Shown: positions 50,387 through 59,435, numbered from the stretch's first letter. The stretch is DNA of 64,000 nucleotides from Cesiribacteraceae bacterium YIM B00369 (GCA_017948555.1 JAFMYY010000001.1:310001-374000); one strand, 5' to 3'. The notes: generated from the letters alone by a model not told the origin. Numbers and translations: made by a program.

Positions 50387-51444
50387 AATTTTTTTGAAAG
50401 TTCCTGTAAGTCTTTTATTACCGGCGGAAGTAACGGAATACCTTTTTTTATTCTTTCTTCTTCCATTTCCCGTTCCGGATCTCCGGGAATAAGTACCTTT
50501 TCCTGTCCTTCCACTGTTTTTGTTTCCCTGAACCGGGTTATCCACTGGTCCATGTGTTCTTTAAACTCATCTGCAGGGCGGAAGGCATCCACCCGCATAG
50601 CTCCAAAAAAATGTCCGATCCCTGCGCCTACTAAATTAGGTGCCAGCGGTAAAAAAGAAACAAAGGGAGGTACCCAGGGGCCATAATTTGCACCGCTTAA
50701 TACTCCTGTAAGTATGTCTACAATACTGCCTAGGCAATAGCCTTTATGGCTGCCTCTTTCCACATCTCCGCCAAGGGGCAGGAGCGCACCTCCTTCTTTA
50801 AGCTCGTGAGGATTTGAACTGCTATACCCTTTTGCATCCTGAATCCAGCCTGCGGGAGCTTCCAGGTTCTTTCGTTGTAAAATTTCCAGTTTACCATTTG
50901 CTGCTGTAGTGGTGGCAAAGTCAGCCACAAAGGGAGGCTGGGTTTTAGCTGGTACAGCAACAGCTATAGGGTTGGTGCCTAACATACGCTCTGTGGCAAA
51001 AGCAGGAGCTACGAGCGGGCTTGCATTGGTCATGCTAAAACCAATCATGTCGTGTTTAAGAGCCTGCATAGCATGAAAACCTGCAATTCCATAGTGGTTA
51101 GAGTTTCTTACTGCTACCCAGCCTGTGCCTGCATTTTCAGCTTTTTCAATTGCTTTTTGCATTGCGGCAGGGCCAACTACAAGACCCAGGCCACTGTCAC
51201 CATCCACTACGGCTGTGCTCGGGCTTTCATGCACTACCTTAATATCAGGGGTGGGATTTATGCGGCCGGCTTCCCACAGCCTTACATACCCTATGAGGCG
51301 TGCAATTCCATGTGAGTCAACCCCGCGCAGGTCGGCACTTAAAAGAACTTCTGTTGCAGTGCCGGCCTGAGTTTCAGGACAGCCCATTTCAAGGAAAACA
51401 GACTTTGTAAATTTTTTGAGCTGCTCGTATGCAAATATTTCCAT
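50371..51444 (-). CDS. Ldh2-family malate/L-lactate-type dehydrogenase
   Basis: A 357-residue NAD(P)-dependent oxidoreductase of the malate/L-lactate/ureidoglycolate dehydrogenase family (YlbC/AllD type), not related to classical LDH or MDH. Signatures: ADLRGVDSHGIARLIGYV, the Asp-His motif region, RNSNHYGIAGFHAMQA for cofactor binding, and PPFVADFATTTAANGKLE. The substrate cannot be settled; malate, sulfolactate or ureidoglycolate are known in the family. It is on the minus strand behind the Ppx-like gene, with a hairpin between them. Confidence 0.9.
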   Translation of the reverse strand: MEIFAYEQLKKFTKSVFLEMGCPETQAGTATEVLLSADLRGVDSHGIARLIGYVRLWEAGRINPTPDIKVVHESPSTAVVDGDSGLGLVVGPAAMQKAIEKAENAGTGWVAVRNSNHYGIAGFHAMQALKHDMIGFSMTNASPLVAPAFATERMLGTNPIAVAVPAKTQPPFVADFATTTAANGKLEILQRKNLEAPAGWIQDAKGYSSSNPHELKEGGALLPLGGDVERGSHKGYCLGSIVDILTGVLSGANYGPWVPPFVSFLPLAPNLVGAGIGHFFGAMRVDAFRPADEFKEHMDQWITRFRETKTVEGQEKVLIPGDPEREMEEERIKKGIPLLPPVIKDLQELSKKLKVEF

Positions 51445-51492
51445 GGTAGATTTTTTCTTCTGAAAATTCCTTAATAGACCAAAAAAAGCTAA

Positions 51493-51514
51493 GGAAGGGC
51501 AAGTTAAGCCTTCC
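51493..51514 (-). terminator. Weak terminator after the Ppx/GppA gene
   Basis: A 6-bp stem GGAAGG/CCTTCC with a 10-base loop; on the minus strand it is followed by TTAGCTTTTTTT. Confidence 0.5.
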
Positions 51515-51585
51515 CCCTCAATACTAAAAACAGATTACAGGCATTTAATTCAGGAAATTGGTCAGGAGCAGGTATGTACCGGAGG

Positions 51586-52527
51586 CTAAAGATTATCAAT
51601 TGGTTGTTTTTGTATAATGCAGTAGAGTAATCCTTCCTTAAGAGAGTAAGATGATACCCTTATCTGGTTTATATTATACTGCTTCAATACATAACGGATA
51701 AGGCAGCAGGCTACAACAATCATATCTACCCGGAGAGGAATCATTCCCGGAATCTGCAGGCGCTCATTTCTGTCCTTATTAAGAATGTTATTGAATATTT
51801 GAAAAAAGCTTTCAAGTGTTAACGGGTACTCGGTAGCATCAGCAGGTCTGGAAATATTGTTGGCCTGACAGTAAATATCGCTGAGTGTATCGAAAGAGCC
51901 GCTTGACCCGATAAGGGTTACGGGCTTAAGCTCCTGAACTGCCTTACCTAAAGGCTGTAACTTTTCATGTAAATAATCTTCAAGCAGCATAATATCTTCC
52001 GGCAACATAGGGTCAGTATGCTGAAAAAGATCCAGAAGCCTTTGTGCTCCAATTTCAAAGCTTTGTTTAAAGTAAGAGCGTTTATCATCGGCTATTATAA
52101 ATTCAACGCTTCCGCCGCCAATATCCATGATCAGAGATTTTTCGCTGTGCAGGCGGAGGGCTTTTTTTACCCCGCGATATATAAGTTCTGCTTCTTCCTC
52201 ACCGGAAATGACTTGTATTTCAATACCCGTTTCGGTAAATATATCATCTACAACCTCTTTTTTATTAGCTGCATTGCGGAATGCACTGGTAGCAGTAGCA
52301 TGAATTTCAGTTACTCCATGCGAATCAGCTATTTCTTTGAAGTGTTTAAGAGTAGCAATAGCTCTGGTGCGGGCTTCATCCACAATAGTCTGAGCACTTA
52401 TACCTCCTTCTCCTATTTTTACAGCAACCTTTTCACGGTATAAAATATTTACCGAATCTTCGTTTGTGTGTGCCACCAGGATATGGAAAGTATTTGTTCC
52501 CAGATCAATAACTGCTATCTTTCGCAT
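51586..52527 (-). CDS. Ppx/GppA-family phosphatase
   Basis: An exopolyphosphatase/guanosine pentaphosphate phosphatase family protein of 313 residues. It has the ASKHA-fold motifs IDLGTNTFHILVAH (residues 7-20), MDIGGGSVEFII (second phosphate loop) and the Glu/Arg of ISGEEEAELIYRGV. It has only the N-terminal catalytic part, without the long C-terminal HD domain. The frame is open to 52572, but a -7 box lies within it, and the ATG at 52527 is preceded by GAGGAG, so I use that start. Either polyphosphate or (p)ppGpp could be the substrate. Confidence 0.9.
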   Translation of the reverse strand: MRKIAVIDLGTNTFHILVAHTNEDSVNILYREKVAVKIGEGGISAQTIVDEARTRAIATLKHFKEIADSHGVTEIHATATSAFRNAANKKEVVDDIFTETGIEIQVISGEEEAELIYRGVKKALRLHSEKSLIMDIGGGSVEFIIADDKRSYFKQSFEIGAQRLLDLFQHTDPMLPEDIMLLEDYLHEKLQPLGKAVQELKPVTLIGSSGSFDTLSDIYCQANNISRPADATEYPLTLESFFQIFNNILNKDRNERLQIPGMIPLRVDMIVVACCLIRYVLKQYNINQIRVSSYSLKEGLLYCIIQKQPIDNL

Positions 52528-52549
52528 GCTGCTCCTCATAAAATTTCCG

Positions 52550-52557
52550 CAAATATA
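52550..52557 (-). promoter_or_regulatory. -7 element (TATATTTG) for the Ppx/GppA gene
   Basis: On the minus strand TATATTTG followed by CGG fits the consensus. Transcription would start near 52543, 15-20 bases before the ATG at 52527, and would exclude the longer start at 52572. Confidence 0.55.
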
Positions 52558-52822
52558 ACTAATTAATCCCATGGCGGTATGATTTCCATATAAGATAATT
52601 AAAACTTCATATTGCTATGGTCCAGTCTCAGGGTTAAGATATCCCCTGTGCAAGCCTTCATATTTATTACAACAATTTTGCCACAAAAAAAGATGCATTT
52701 CGTATAATTGCTGCAATCTTGCTGCCAAAGCAATCAGAAGTAACTGTGGGAGGAGAAGCAGGCAGACTGCACAAGGCAAAACAGCCTGAATACGCCATGC
52801 TTTAGATTTTTAAACGTAATTT

Positions 52823-53437
52823 ATGAGTGATAGTTTAGACAGTGCACCAGCGGTAATTTTTATTCCGGATATGAACGGATTTACCGGTTATATTTCCAAT
52901 ACTGATATAAAAATAACTAAAAGGGTTATTCCTGCTTTACTGGAAGAGATTATCAATGCCAATGAACTGAACTTTACAATGGCGGAAATACAGGGCGATG
53001 CCATCCTGTTTTATCGTATTGGCGAGCCCCCTGCACCCAATGAGCTGGTGGCTCAGTCAAAGAAAATATTTCTGGCTTTCAGCAAAAAGTTAGAAGAACT
53101 TAGTCTGGAATACCCCGAGGCTCCTATTTCGCTTCCCGATAGCCTGGGAATTAAAATAGTTGCCCATTTTGGAAAAATAGGGCTTACAAAAATAAAAGGC
53201 TTTGTTAAAATGATAGGGCCTGATGTTATTATTGCACATCGCTTACTGAAAAACAGTACCCAGGCCGATGAATATTTACTGGTTACCGAGCAGTATGCCT
53301 CCAGGTTCAGTGAAGAAGAGCTGGAAAAGGTTTTTGCCTTTGGCGAACTGCAGCACGGGCAGGATGAGTACCCGCACATAGGCACTGTTAAATACCGCTA
53401 TGCGAGTTTAAAGCCTCTTTTTAGCCGGTCCGTTTAG
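52823..53437 (+). CDS. DUF2652 protein, class III nucleotidyl cyclase-like
   Basis: A 204-residue soluble protein I recognise as DUF2652. Its pattern follows the class III adenylate/guanylate cyclase fold. IPDMNGFTGY gives the first metal Asp (D16) and the GFT turn. AEIQGDAILFY gives the second metal Asp (D59) and a Glu (E55) at the base-recognition place of guanylate cyclases. GPDVIIAHRLL aligns with the motif GxxVNxAxR: the Arg (R140) is kept but the Asn is Ile (I136). It may be a cyclase with altered chemistry, or an inactive binding protein. The 3' end overlaps the convergent HD-PycTM gene by four bases. Confidence 0.75.
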   Translation: MSDSLDSAPAVIFIPDMNGFTGYISNTDIKITKRVIPALLEEIINANELNFTMAEIQGDAILFYRIGEPPAPNELVAQSKKIFLAFSKKLEELSLEYPEAPISLPDSLGIKIVAHFGKIGLTKIKGFVKMIGPDVIIAHRLLKNSTQADEYLLVTEQYASRFSEEELEKVFAFGELQHGQDEYPHIGTVKYRYASLKPLFSRSV

Positions 53438-54612
53438 CGGTTGAACTGGGAGTAAAAGAATATTCCCATAAAAGCGACTACTGCTAAAACCAAGCCTGCC
53501 ATGAAAATATTGTAAGAGATTCGCAAAAGCTTGTATTTCCTGGTCAGTACCAGGCCAAGGTAGTATAAGTCTATTGTCATGTTATCGTAAAGAAGTTCTT
53601 TAGAGTCCATCAGCTCCTGCATATTTTTAATGAAATCCTGCAGTTTCATGTTGCTGAAGTTCCCGAAGAAAAGAACACTGGATTTCTTGTTCCTTATTTT
53701 CTCAATGTCTACTTCCTTTTCGGTTACATTGGGCCTGGCCGAAAGAATGGCATAAATAACAGAAAGGAGAGAGCCGAGAAGCAGGACACAAATGGGAACA
53801 GTATAGCGCACATTTTCCACAAACGCCTGTTCTGTAAGTGTAAAGCTCGATCCTACGACGGTTATAATAATGGATAGGATAATGGTATTAATACTAATAA
53901 TCATGTTCGCCTTGCTGTCGGCAATGGAACTCAGGTTAATGTGGGTCCGGTAGGTGGACCTGTACATGGTTTCGGTGCCTCTTTTAGGCGCCTCGTCTTT
54001 TTCTTTTTTCTTCTTTGTCTTGATAAGGGCTCCCCGCTGCTTTTCAATATTCTTTTCCCTGCGGGAGCCATACTCACGGCGGAAGAACTCAGTATAAAAG
54101 TTGGTTGAAATAATATATTTTTCCTGCTCAAGTGCCCATTCCTTATTGGTAAAATGTTTGTCCAGGAATATTTCCCATTCAATCCGGAGCAGTTCAGCCT
54201 TCCGGAAAAATCTTTTTTTACCTACATTAATATGGTCAGCATCGTGGAGTATCTCCTGCAATAAGTTTTCCGGTTTTGCTCCATGCCTGGTGGACTCTAT
54301 TAAATCCTTTACCAGGTTTATATCAGCGGCATCGAAATTCTTTTCCTGCATAAATTTCTGTGCATAATCTTTACTGGCATCTTCATGGTTCATGTAGGTG
54401 TTTACATACCCTGTGTCATGAAACCAGGCGGCAAGAAGAAGGAGCAGGTGGTCTTTTTCATTCAGTTCATAAAATTCAACCGCCTGCAGGCATGCTTCCA
54501 CTGTTTCGCAGGTATGGTTAAAATTATGGTATACATATTTATTAGAAAGTTTCTTTTTAAATAGATCTGCTACAAACCCTGCAGCATCCTGTACCGTAGG
54601 ATGGTTGTTCAT
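53434..54612 (-). CDS. HD phosphohydrolase fused to Pycsar-effector-type membrane domain (DUF5706)
   Basis: A 392-residue protein. Residues 22-150 form an HD domain: NFNHTCETVEA (H33), AAWFHDTGY (H65-D66), HED (H76) and ILHDADHINVG (H123-D124), the metal site of cyclic-nucleotide and nucleotide phosphohydrolases. After a charged linker (185-215) comes a domain starting YRTHINLSSIADSKANMI (221-238), the hallmark of the Pycsar effector membrane domain, with hydrophobic segments near 236-254, 271-290 and 367-387. I start at 54612; the longer frame would overlap the divergent gene. Family members may sense or cleave cyclic nucleotides; this is inferred. Confidence 0.85.
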   Translation of the reverse strand: MNNHPTVQDAAGFVADLFKKKLSNKYVYHNFNHTCETVEACLQAVEFYELNEKDHLLLLLAAWFHDTGYVNTYMNHEDASKDYAQKFMQEKNFDAADINLVKDLIESTRHGAKPENLLQEILHDADHINVGKKRFFRKAELLRIEWEIFLDKHFTNKEWALEQEKYIISTNFYTEFFRREYGSRREKNIEKQRGALIKTKKKKEKDEAPKRGTETMYRSTYRTHINLSSIADSKANMIISINTIILSIIITVVGSSFTLTEQAFVENVRYTVPICVLLLGSLLSVIYAILSARPNVTEKEVDIEKIRNKKSSVLFFGNFSNMKLQDFIKNMQELMDSKELLYDNMTIDLYYLGLVLTRKYKLLRISYNIFMAGLVLAVVAFMGIFFYSQFNR

Positions 54613-54763
54613 ATATTTATTACGATCGTTAATAGGTATAACTCTTTGTTTCCAGTACAAACATTCCTGCGGCTCCGGATGTTTTAACCGTGACCCTAAT
54701 GCTTGTTCCGGCATCCATTTTCAGGTGTTAAAAAAATCAGTAATTACTCTGTTACGTGTTTTT

Positions 54764-55660
54764 ATGAGGTTCTATCAGTTTTGGTGTATTATTCTTTTTT
54801 TTCTGGCGGCCTGTTCAGGAAGGAATAGTGAAAAAGAAGTAAAACAAGGAAAAATTGCCTGCACAGCTTACAGTTTAAATGAGCCGTCTGAAGTATTTGA
54901 ACTTCCGGATGAGCTGGAGGAAATATCGGGACTGGCAGCCGTGTCAGATACTCATTTAATTTGCAATGAGGATGAAACAGGAACGCTGTACATCTTCAAT
55001 ATCCGGCAGGGAAAAGTTGAAAGGGAGTTTAAGTGGGGAAAGAAGGGAGATTATGAAGGTACAGCTTTGGCAGATGGAGATGTCTGGGTGTTGAAAAGCA
55101 ACGGGAAAGTGTACAGGATCGGGAATTACCAGTCACCGGACCCGAAGGTAACAGAAATTAAAACCGGTCTGGATTCAGACTGTGATGCAGAAGGGCTTGC
55201 AGCTTTGCCTTCCGGAAAATCTTTATTAATAGCCTGTAAAGAAGGGGAGGCAGACACGCGGATTATATATGAGTATAAGCTGGAAGAAGGCTCACTTGCC
55301 GGGGAACCCTACCTGCAGATGCAATTAGCCGATATTGAAAATCATCTGATAAACACTGGCTTTGATAAATTTTCAGTGGGATTGAAGAAAATGCTGGATC
55401 CAAAAGGCAGTTCAGGGGTAATGTTTCCTTCCGGTATTGCTGTTCACCCGCAAACTAACGATCTCTATATTCTGTCCTCAAAGAGCAAATTATTGGTTAT
55501 TTATTCAGATGGTGTTTTAAAAGAAGCTATAGAGCTCACGAATAAATTATTCAGGCAGCCCGAAGCCATTGCTTTTACGCCCAATGGCGACTTATATATT
55601 GGTAATGAGGGTAAAGGCGGTAAAGGAAATATTTTGAAATTTGTATATGATCAACAGTAG
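54764..55660 (+). CDS. Lipoprotein, SdiA-regulated/beta-propeller-like
   Basis: A 298-residue predicted lipoprotein: MRFYQFWCIILFFLAACSG has its lipid Cys at C17. The body shows repeated strand patterns of a beta propeller (EEISGLAAVSDTHLICNEDETGTLYIFNI, CDAEGLAALPSGKSLLIACKEG, PSGIAVHPQTNDLYILSSKSKLLVIY, QPEAIAFTPNGDLYIGNEG in outline), similar to the SdiA-regulated family. I start at 54764, because the longer frame lacks a signal peptide and would overlap the divergent gene. It overlaps the next gene by 14 bases. Ligand or partner is unknown. Confidence 0.8.
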   Translation: MRFYQFWCIILFFLAACSGRNSEKEVKQGKIACTAYSLNEPSEVFELPDELEEISGLAAVSDTHLICNEDETGTLYIFNIRQGKVEREFKWGKKGDYEGTALADGDVWVLKSNGKVYRIGNYQSPDPKVTEIKTGLDSDCDAEGLAALPSGKSLLIACKEGEADTRIIYEYKLEEGSLAGEPYLQMQLADIENHLINTGFDKFSVGLKKMLDPKGSSGVMFPSGIAVHPQTNDLYILSSKSKLLVIYSDGVLKEAIELTNKLFRQPEAIAFTPNGDLYIGNEGKGGKGNILKFVYDQQ

Positions 55661-58600
55661 AACCTGTTTTTTAAAGGCCGCAATATGTCTTTCTATTTTT
55701 CTATTGCAGGCATGTGGCGCAGTAAAACCTTATTACAGCAAGGATAGTGTAAACTGGGAAGGGGCTGAGTATCCGGCTGCAGAAGAGCTGGTACATTCCG
55801 TTTTTCTTATAGGAGATGTGGGGGAGCCCGATGCTGACAGGCAGGAGCCAGCCCTCAGGTTGTTGCAGTTACAGCTGCATGGGCAGGGCGGCACGGATAC
55901 TTACAGCGGGCAGGCCCGGCTGGCCGATTCTCTGAAAACCGTCATTTTCCTGGGCGATAATATTTATCTCGATGGCTTATCGGAGCCCGGAGATCCTGAC
56001 CGGGAGGAGGAGGAACGCCGCCTTATTGAGCAAATGAAGATTGTGGAGAACTGGGAGGGGCAGCCTGTGTGGATACCCGGCAACCACGACTGGAACCACA
56101 GCAAACCCGGCGGGCTTGAAGCAGTAATACGGCAGGAGCAGTTTGTAAGGCAATACCTTAACCGAACGGATGTGTACCTGCCCGGCAGCGGCTGCCCCGG
56201 GCCATACCCGCTGGAGGTAAACGATAAGCTGGTGGTTATTCTTATCGATTCCGAATGGTGGCTCACTAAACACCGCAGGCCTGAAGGAACTGAAAATGGC
56301 TGCGGGGTGGACTCAGAGCTGGACTTTATTGTTCAGCTCGATGATATGCTCGACAGGTTTAAGGAAAAGCATGTTGTGCTCGCTCTGCATCATCCGCTCA
56401 TGACAAACGGGAACCATGGCGGGCATTATTCCATTGGGGATCATATTTTTCCTTTGCGCCTTAAGTATCATAATTTGTATTTGCCTCTTCCGGTTATTGG
56501 CTCTGTTTACCCCCTGGCCAGAATGTATGGCCTTTCCCGCCAGGATCTGGCAAACCCAAAATACAGTCAATTAAGCGATGCCATTCAGTCGGTTTTAAAG
56601 GGGCGCAATAACGTTACTGTGGCGGCAGGTCATGAACATAACCTGCAGTACAACGAAACTGAAGATATAAGGCATGTCCTTAGCGGTGCCGGCTGTAAGT
56701 TAACCTATTGTGTGGGAGGAAGAGGAGCCTCTTTTGTTCATAAGCATACCGGCTTTGCAAGAATCAACTACTATAAAAACGGAGAGGCCTGGGTGGAATT
56801 CTGGGAGCCCGAAGAGGATGGCAGCAAGGGGCGTTGTGTGTTCCGGAAGGCGCTTTATGCATTGGCCACTCCGGACGATGAGGCTGTGGAACAGCAGGAA
56901 ATTCCGGACTATACCGACAGCCTGAAAATTATTGCGGCCAACCCGCAGTACAAACAGGCTGGTAAGCTTAGCCGGAAAATATGGGGTGAGCATTACCGTG
57001 AGGAATGGATTACACCGGTAGCAGTACCGTACCTGGACCTGGAGCGGAAAAACGGGGGCCTCAGGAAAGTAAAAAAAGGAGGCGGTCAGCAAACACTTTC
57101 TCTTCACCTGATGGATAAGGACAGTATGACCTACTATTTCCGTTCGGTGGATAAAGACCCTACAGGCCTGCTGCCGGAAGAACTTCAGGAGACTTTCGCT
57201 GTGGACTTTGTTAAAGACCAGCTCTCAAGTGCACATCCCTACGGCAGCCTTGCTTTGGCTAAGCTCTCCTCTGCCGCTAAAGTTTATCATGCCAATCCGG
57301 AGCTTTATTATATGCCATACACTCCTTCTTTAGGGCCTTACCTGAATGAGTTTGGGGGTATGTTAGGCACTTTCGAAATGAAGGCCGATGAAGACGTATC
57401 GGATTACGATAACTTTGGTAATGCAGAAAATGCAGTTGGCACCAGTAAACTTTTTGAAAAACTATACGGCGATAATGATAATGAAGTAAACCAGCATTCC
57501 TTTGTACGGGCACGCCTGTTCGATATGCTTATTAATGACTATGACAGGCACGAAGGGCAATGGCGCTGGGCGGAATTTGAAAAAGAAGGAAAGGGTTCAG
57601 TTTATGAACCTATCCCGAAAGACAGGGACCAGGCATTCAGTAAATTTGATGGAATCGTTCCATGGCTGTTTACCCGTAAATGGCTGCTCAGGAAATTTCA
57701 GCACTTCGATTACGATTATGGCGATGTGGCAGGACTCAATTTTAATGCCCGCTATATAGACAGGCGTTTCCTGACCGGCCTGAGCTGGAATGACTGGGAG
57801 GAGCAGGTAAAGTTCCTGCAGGAAAACCTTACCGACAGTGTTATTGAACAAAGCATCCGTGGCTTACCGCCGGAAATATTTGCTATTAGCGGCCCCGAAA
57901 TAATTGCCAAGTTAAAGTCCAGGCGCGATAAACTACCCGCAGCGGCAAGAGAGTATTATGAGGAACTGAGCCGATATGTAGATGTGGTGGGTAGCGACAA
58001 ACATGAGCAATTTGAGGTGGAGCGTCTTCCTGACGGGAAAACCCGGGTGGTGGTACATAAAACAAAAAAAGATGGTAAGGTGGAGCATAAACTTTATGAG
58101 CGCACCTTTGACCCTTCCCTTACCAAAGAAATCCGTTTATTCGGGCTTGACGGGATTGATAAGTTCTTTATCAGGGGTAAAGCCTCCTCTGCCATTAAAA
58201 TACGGATTGTTGGCGGGGAGGGGGAGGATATCCTGAAGGATGAATCTGATATACGCGGACCTGGTAAAAATATTATTTACTACGATGATGAAGACGAGGA
58301 AAATGAGCTGAATGCCGGTAATGATACCCGCCTGAAACTTTCGCATAAGGATTATGTAAATAAGTACAACTTTGAGGAATTCACCTACCCTTATGCAGGG
58401 CCAAGGCTTTCTGCAGAGTACAATGTAGATGATGGAATATTTATAGGGGGAGGTTTTAATATTAAAACCTATGGGTTCAGGAAAAAACCAATAGCCACAG
58501 ACCAGACCTTCCTTGGGAACTATGCATTTAGAACAGGGGCCTTCACTTTTAAATACAGAGGCCGGTTTTATTCCCTTTTTAGCAGGAACCTCGACCTTAT

Positions 58601-59435
58601 GGTGGACGGTGATGTTTATGGCCCTAAATATGTGTTTAACTACTTCGGGCAGGGAAACAGCTCTTCCTTTGAAAGAAATATTGATTATTACCGCCTGCAT
58701 TATAACCGGGTTCAGTTCTTCCCATATGTAAACTGGCAGCCAAACGAATTTGTAAGAATAGGGGCAGGGCCTGAGTTCAGATATGTGGATGTAGGTACAG
58801 ACCTTAACAGGGGCTCTTTTATTGATTCCGACGGGTTCCGGCAATCGTCCCTGTATGAAGAATATACTTATATGGCCGGCGGACGGATTTTTGCAGAGAT
58901 TAAGGCGCTTAACGATGATATATCCCCTACGAGAGGGCTCCACTGGAAAAATGAAATCAGTTACATGAACAGCTTCCGCCATGATAAGGTAAACCTTACC
59001 CGGCTGCGGTCAGATTTTGTACTGTATGTTTCTCCAAACGTAAATCTTCGCCCCACACTGGCGCTTCGTGTAGGAGGGCAAAAGAACCTGGGCGATTTCC
59101 TGTTTTATCAGTCGGCCACCCTTGGGCAAAGGGAGAACCTGCGTGGCTTCAGGCGCACCCGTTTTGCAGGACACAGTTCTCTGTACAATAATGCTGAGTT
59201 GCGGATTCCGGTGGCGAAGCTATCAAATTATGTTTTTTCAGGTACCTGGGGTGTTTATGGCTTTGTGGATCAGGGAAGGGTGTGGAGTAATGTGGAAGAA
59301 TCAGATGACTGGCATCGTTCTTACGGGCCAGGCCTGTTTTTGAACCTGTTCAACCTTTTTACAGCCTCCGGCAGTGCAGGCTTTTCAAAGGAAGGCCCCT
59401 ATTTCTTAATAAATACAGGTTATTTTTTTGATTGA
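55647..59435 (+). CDS. Calcineurin-like phosphoesterase / kinase-like / BamA-type barrel lipoprotein
   Basis: A 1262-residue predicted outer-membrane protein with lipobox LLQAC (C23). Residues 50-400 are a metallophosphoesterase: GDVGE (D57), GDN 103-105, GNHD 145-148, HH 248-249 and GHEH 328-331. Residues 470-690 contain DYDRHEGQW (631-639) and PKDRDQAF (657-664), which recall the catalytic and metal loops of CotH/HipA-type atypical kinases; this part is inferred. The last 400 residues are rich in aromatic strands, with the Omp85 motif LRGF at 1165-1168 and a C-terminal barrel strand. The start is the ATG at 55647. It overlaps the upstream gene and ends directly before the next ATG. Confidence 0.83.
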   Translation: MINSRTCFLKAAICLSIFLLQACGAVKPYYSKDSVNWEGAEYPAAEELVHSVFLIGDVGEPDADRQEPALRLLQLQLHGQGGTDTYSGQARLADSLKTVIFLGDNIYLDGLSEPGDPDREEEERRLIEQMKIVENWEGQPVWIPGNHDWNHSKPGGLEAVIRQEQFVRQYLNRTDVYLPGSGCPGPYPLEVNDKLVVILIDSEWWLTKHRRPEGTENGCGVDSELDFIVQLDDMLDRFKEKHVVLALHHPLMTNGNHGGHYSIGDHIFPLRLKYHNLYLPLPVIGSVYPLARMYGLSRQDLANPKYSQLSDAIQSVLKGRNNVTVAAGHEHNLQYNETEDIRHVLSGAGCKLTYCVGGRGASFVHKHTGFARINYYKNGEAWVEFWEPEEDGSKGRCVFRKALYALATPDDEAVEQQEIPDYTDSLKIIAANPQYKQAGKLSRKIWGEHYREEWITPVAVPYLDLERKNGGLRKVKKGGGQQTLSLHLMDKDSMTYYFRSVDKDPTGLLPEELQETFAVDFVKDQLSSAHPYGSLALAKLSSAAKVYHANPELYYMPYTPSLGPYLNEFGGMLGTFEMKADEDVSDYDNFGNAENAVGTSKLFEKLYGDNDNEVNQHSFVRARLFDMLINDYDRHEGQWRWAEFEKEGKGSVYEPIPKDRDQAFSKFDGIVPWLFTRKWLLRKFQHFDYDYGDVAGLNFNARYIDRRFLTGLSWNDWEEQVKFLQENLTDSVIEQSIRGLPPEIFAISGPEIIAKLKSRRDKLPAAAREYYEELSRYVDVVGSDKHEQFEVERLPDGKTRVVVHKTKKDGKVEHKLYERTFDPSLTKEIRLFGLDGIDKFFIRGKASSAIKIRIVGGEGEDILKDESDIRGPGKNIIYYDDEDEENELNAGNDTRLKLSHKDYVNKYNFEEFTYPYAGPRLSAEYNVDDGIFIGGGFNIKTYGFRKKPIATDQTFLGNYAFRTGAFTFKYRGRFYSLFSRNLDLMVDGDVYGPKYVFNYFGQGNSSSFERNIDYYRLHYNRVQFFPYVNWQPNEFVRIGAGPEFRYVDVGTDLNRGSFIDSDGFRQSSLYEEYTYMAGGRIFAEIKALNDDISPTRGLHWKNEISYMNSFRHDKVNLTRLRSDFVLYVSPNVNLRPTLALRVGGQKNLGDFLFYQSATLGQRENLRGFRRTRFAGHSSLYNNAELRIPVAKLSNYVFSGTWGVYGFVDQGRVWSNVEESDDWHRSYGPGLFLNLFNLFTASGSAGFSKEGPYFLINTGYFFD

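Noticed and set aside
52823-54612. Classical Pycsar operon
   Set aside because: The cyclase-like and effector-like genes are convergent, the cyclase-like protein lacks the usual Asn, and no defence or mobile genes lie around. Only the looser pairing is kept as a finding.
58137-58982. 281-codon open frame antisense to the BamA-type gene
   Set aside because: It lies wholly inside a gene with clear domains, has no recognisable motif and follows from the codon use of the sense strand.
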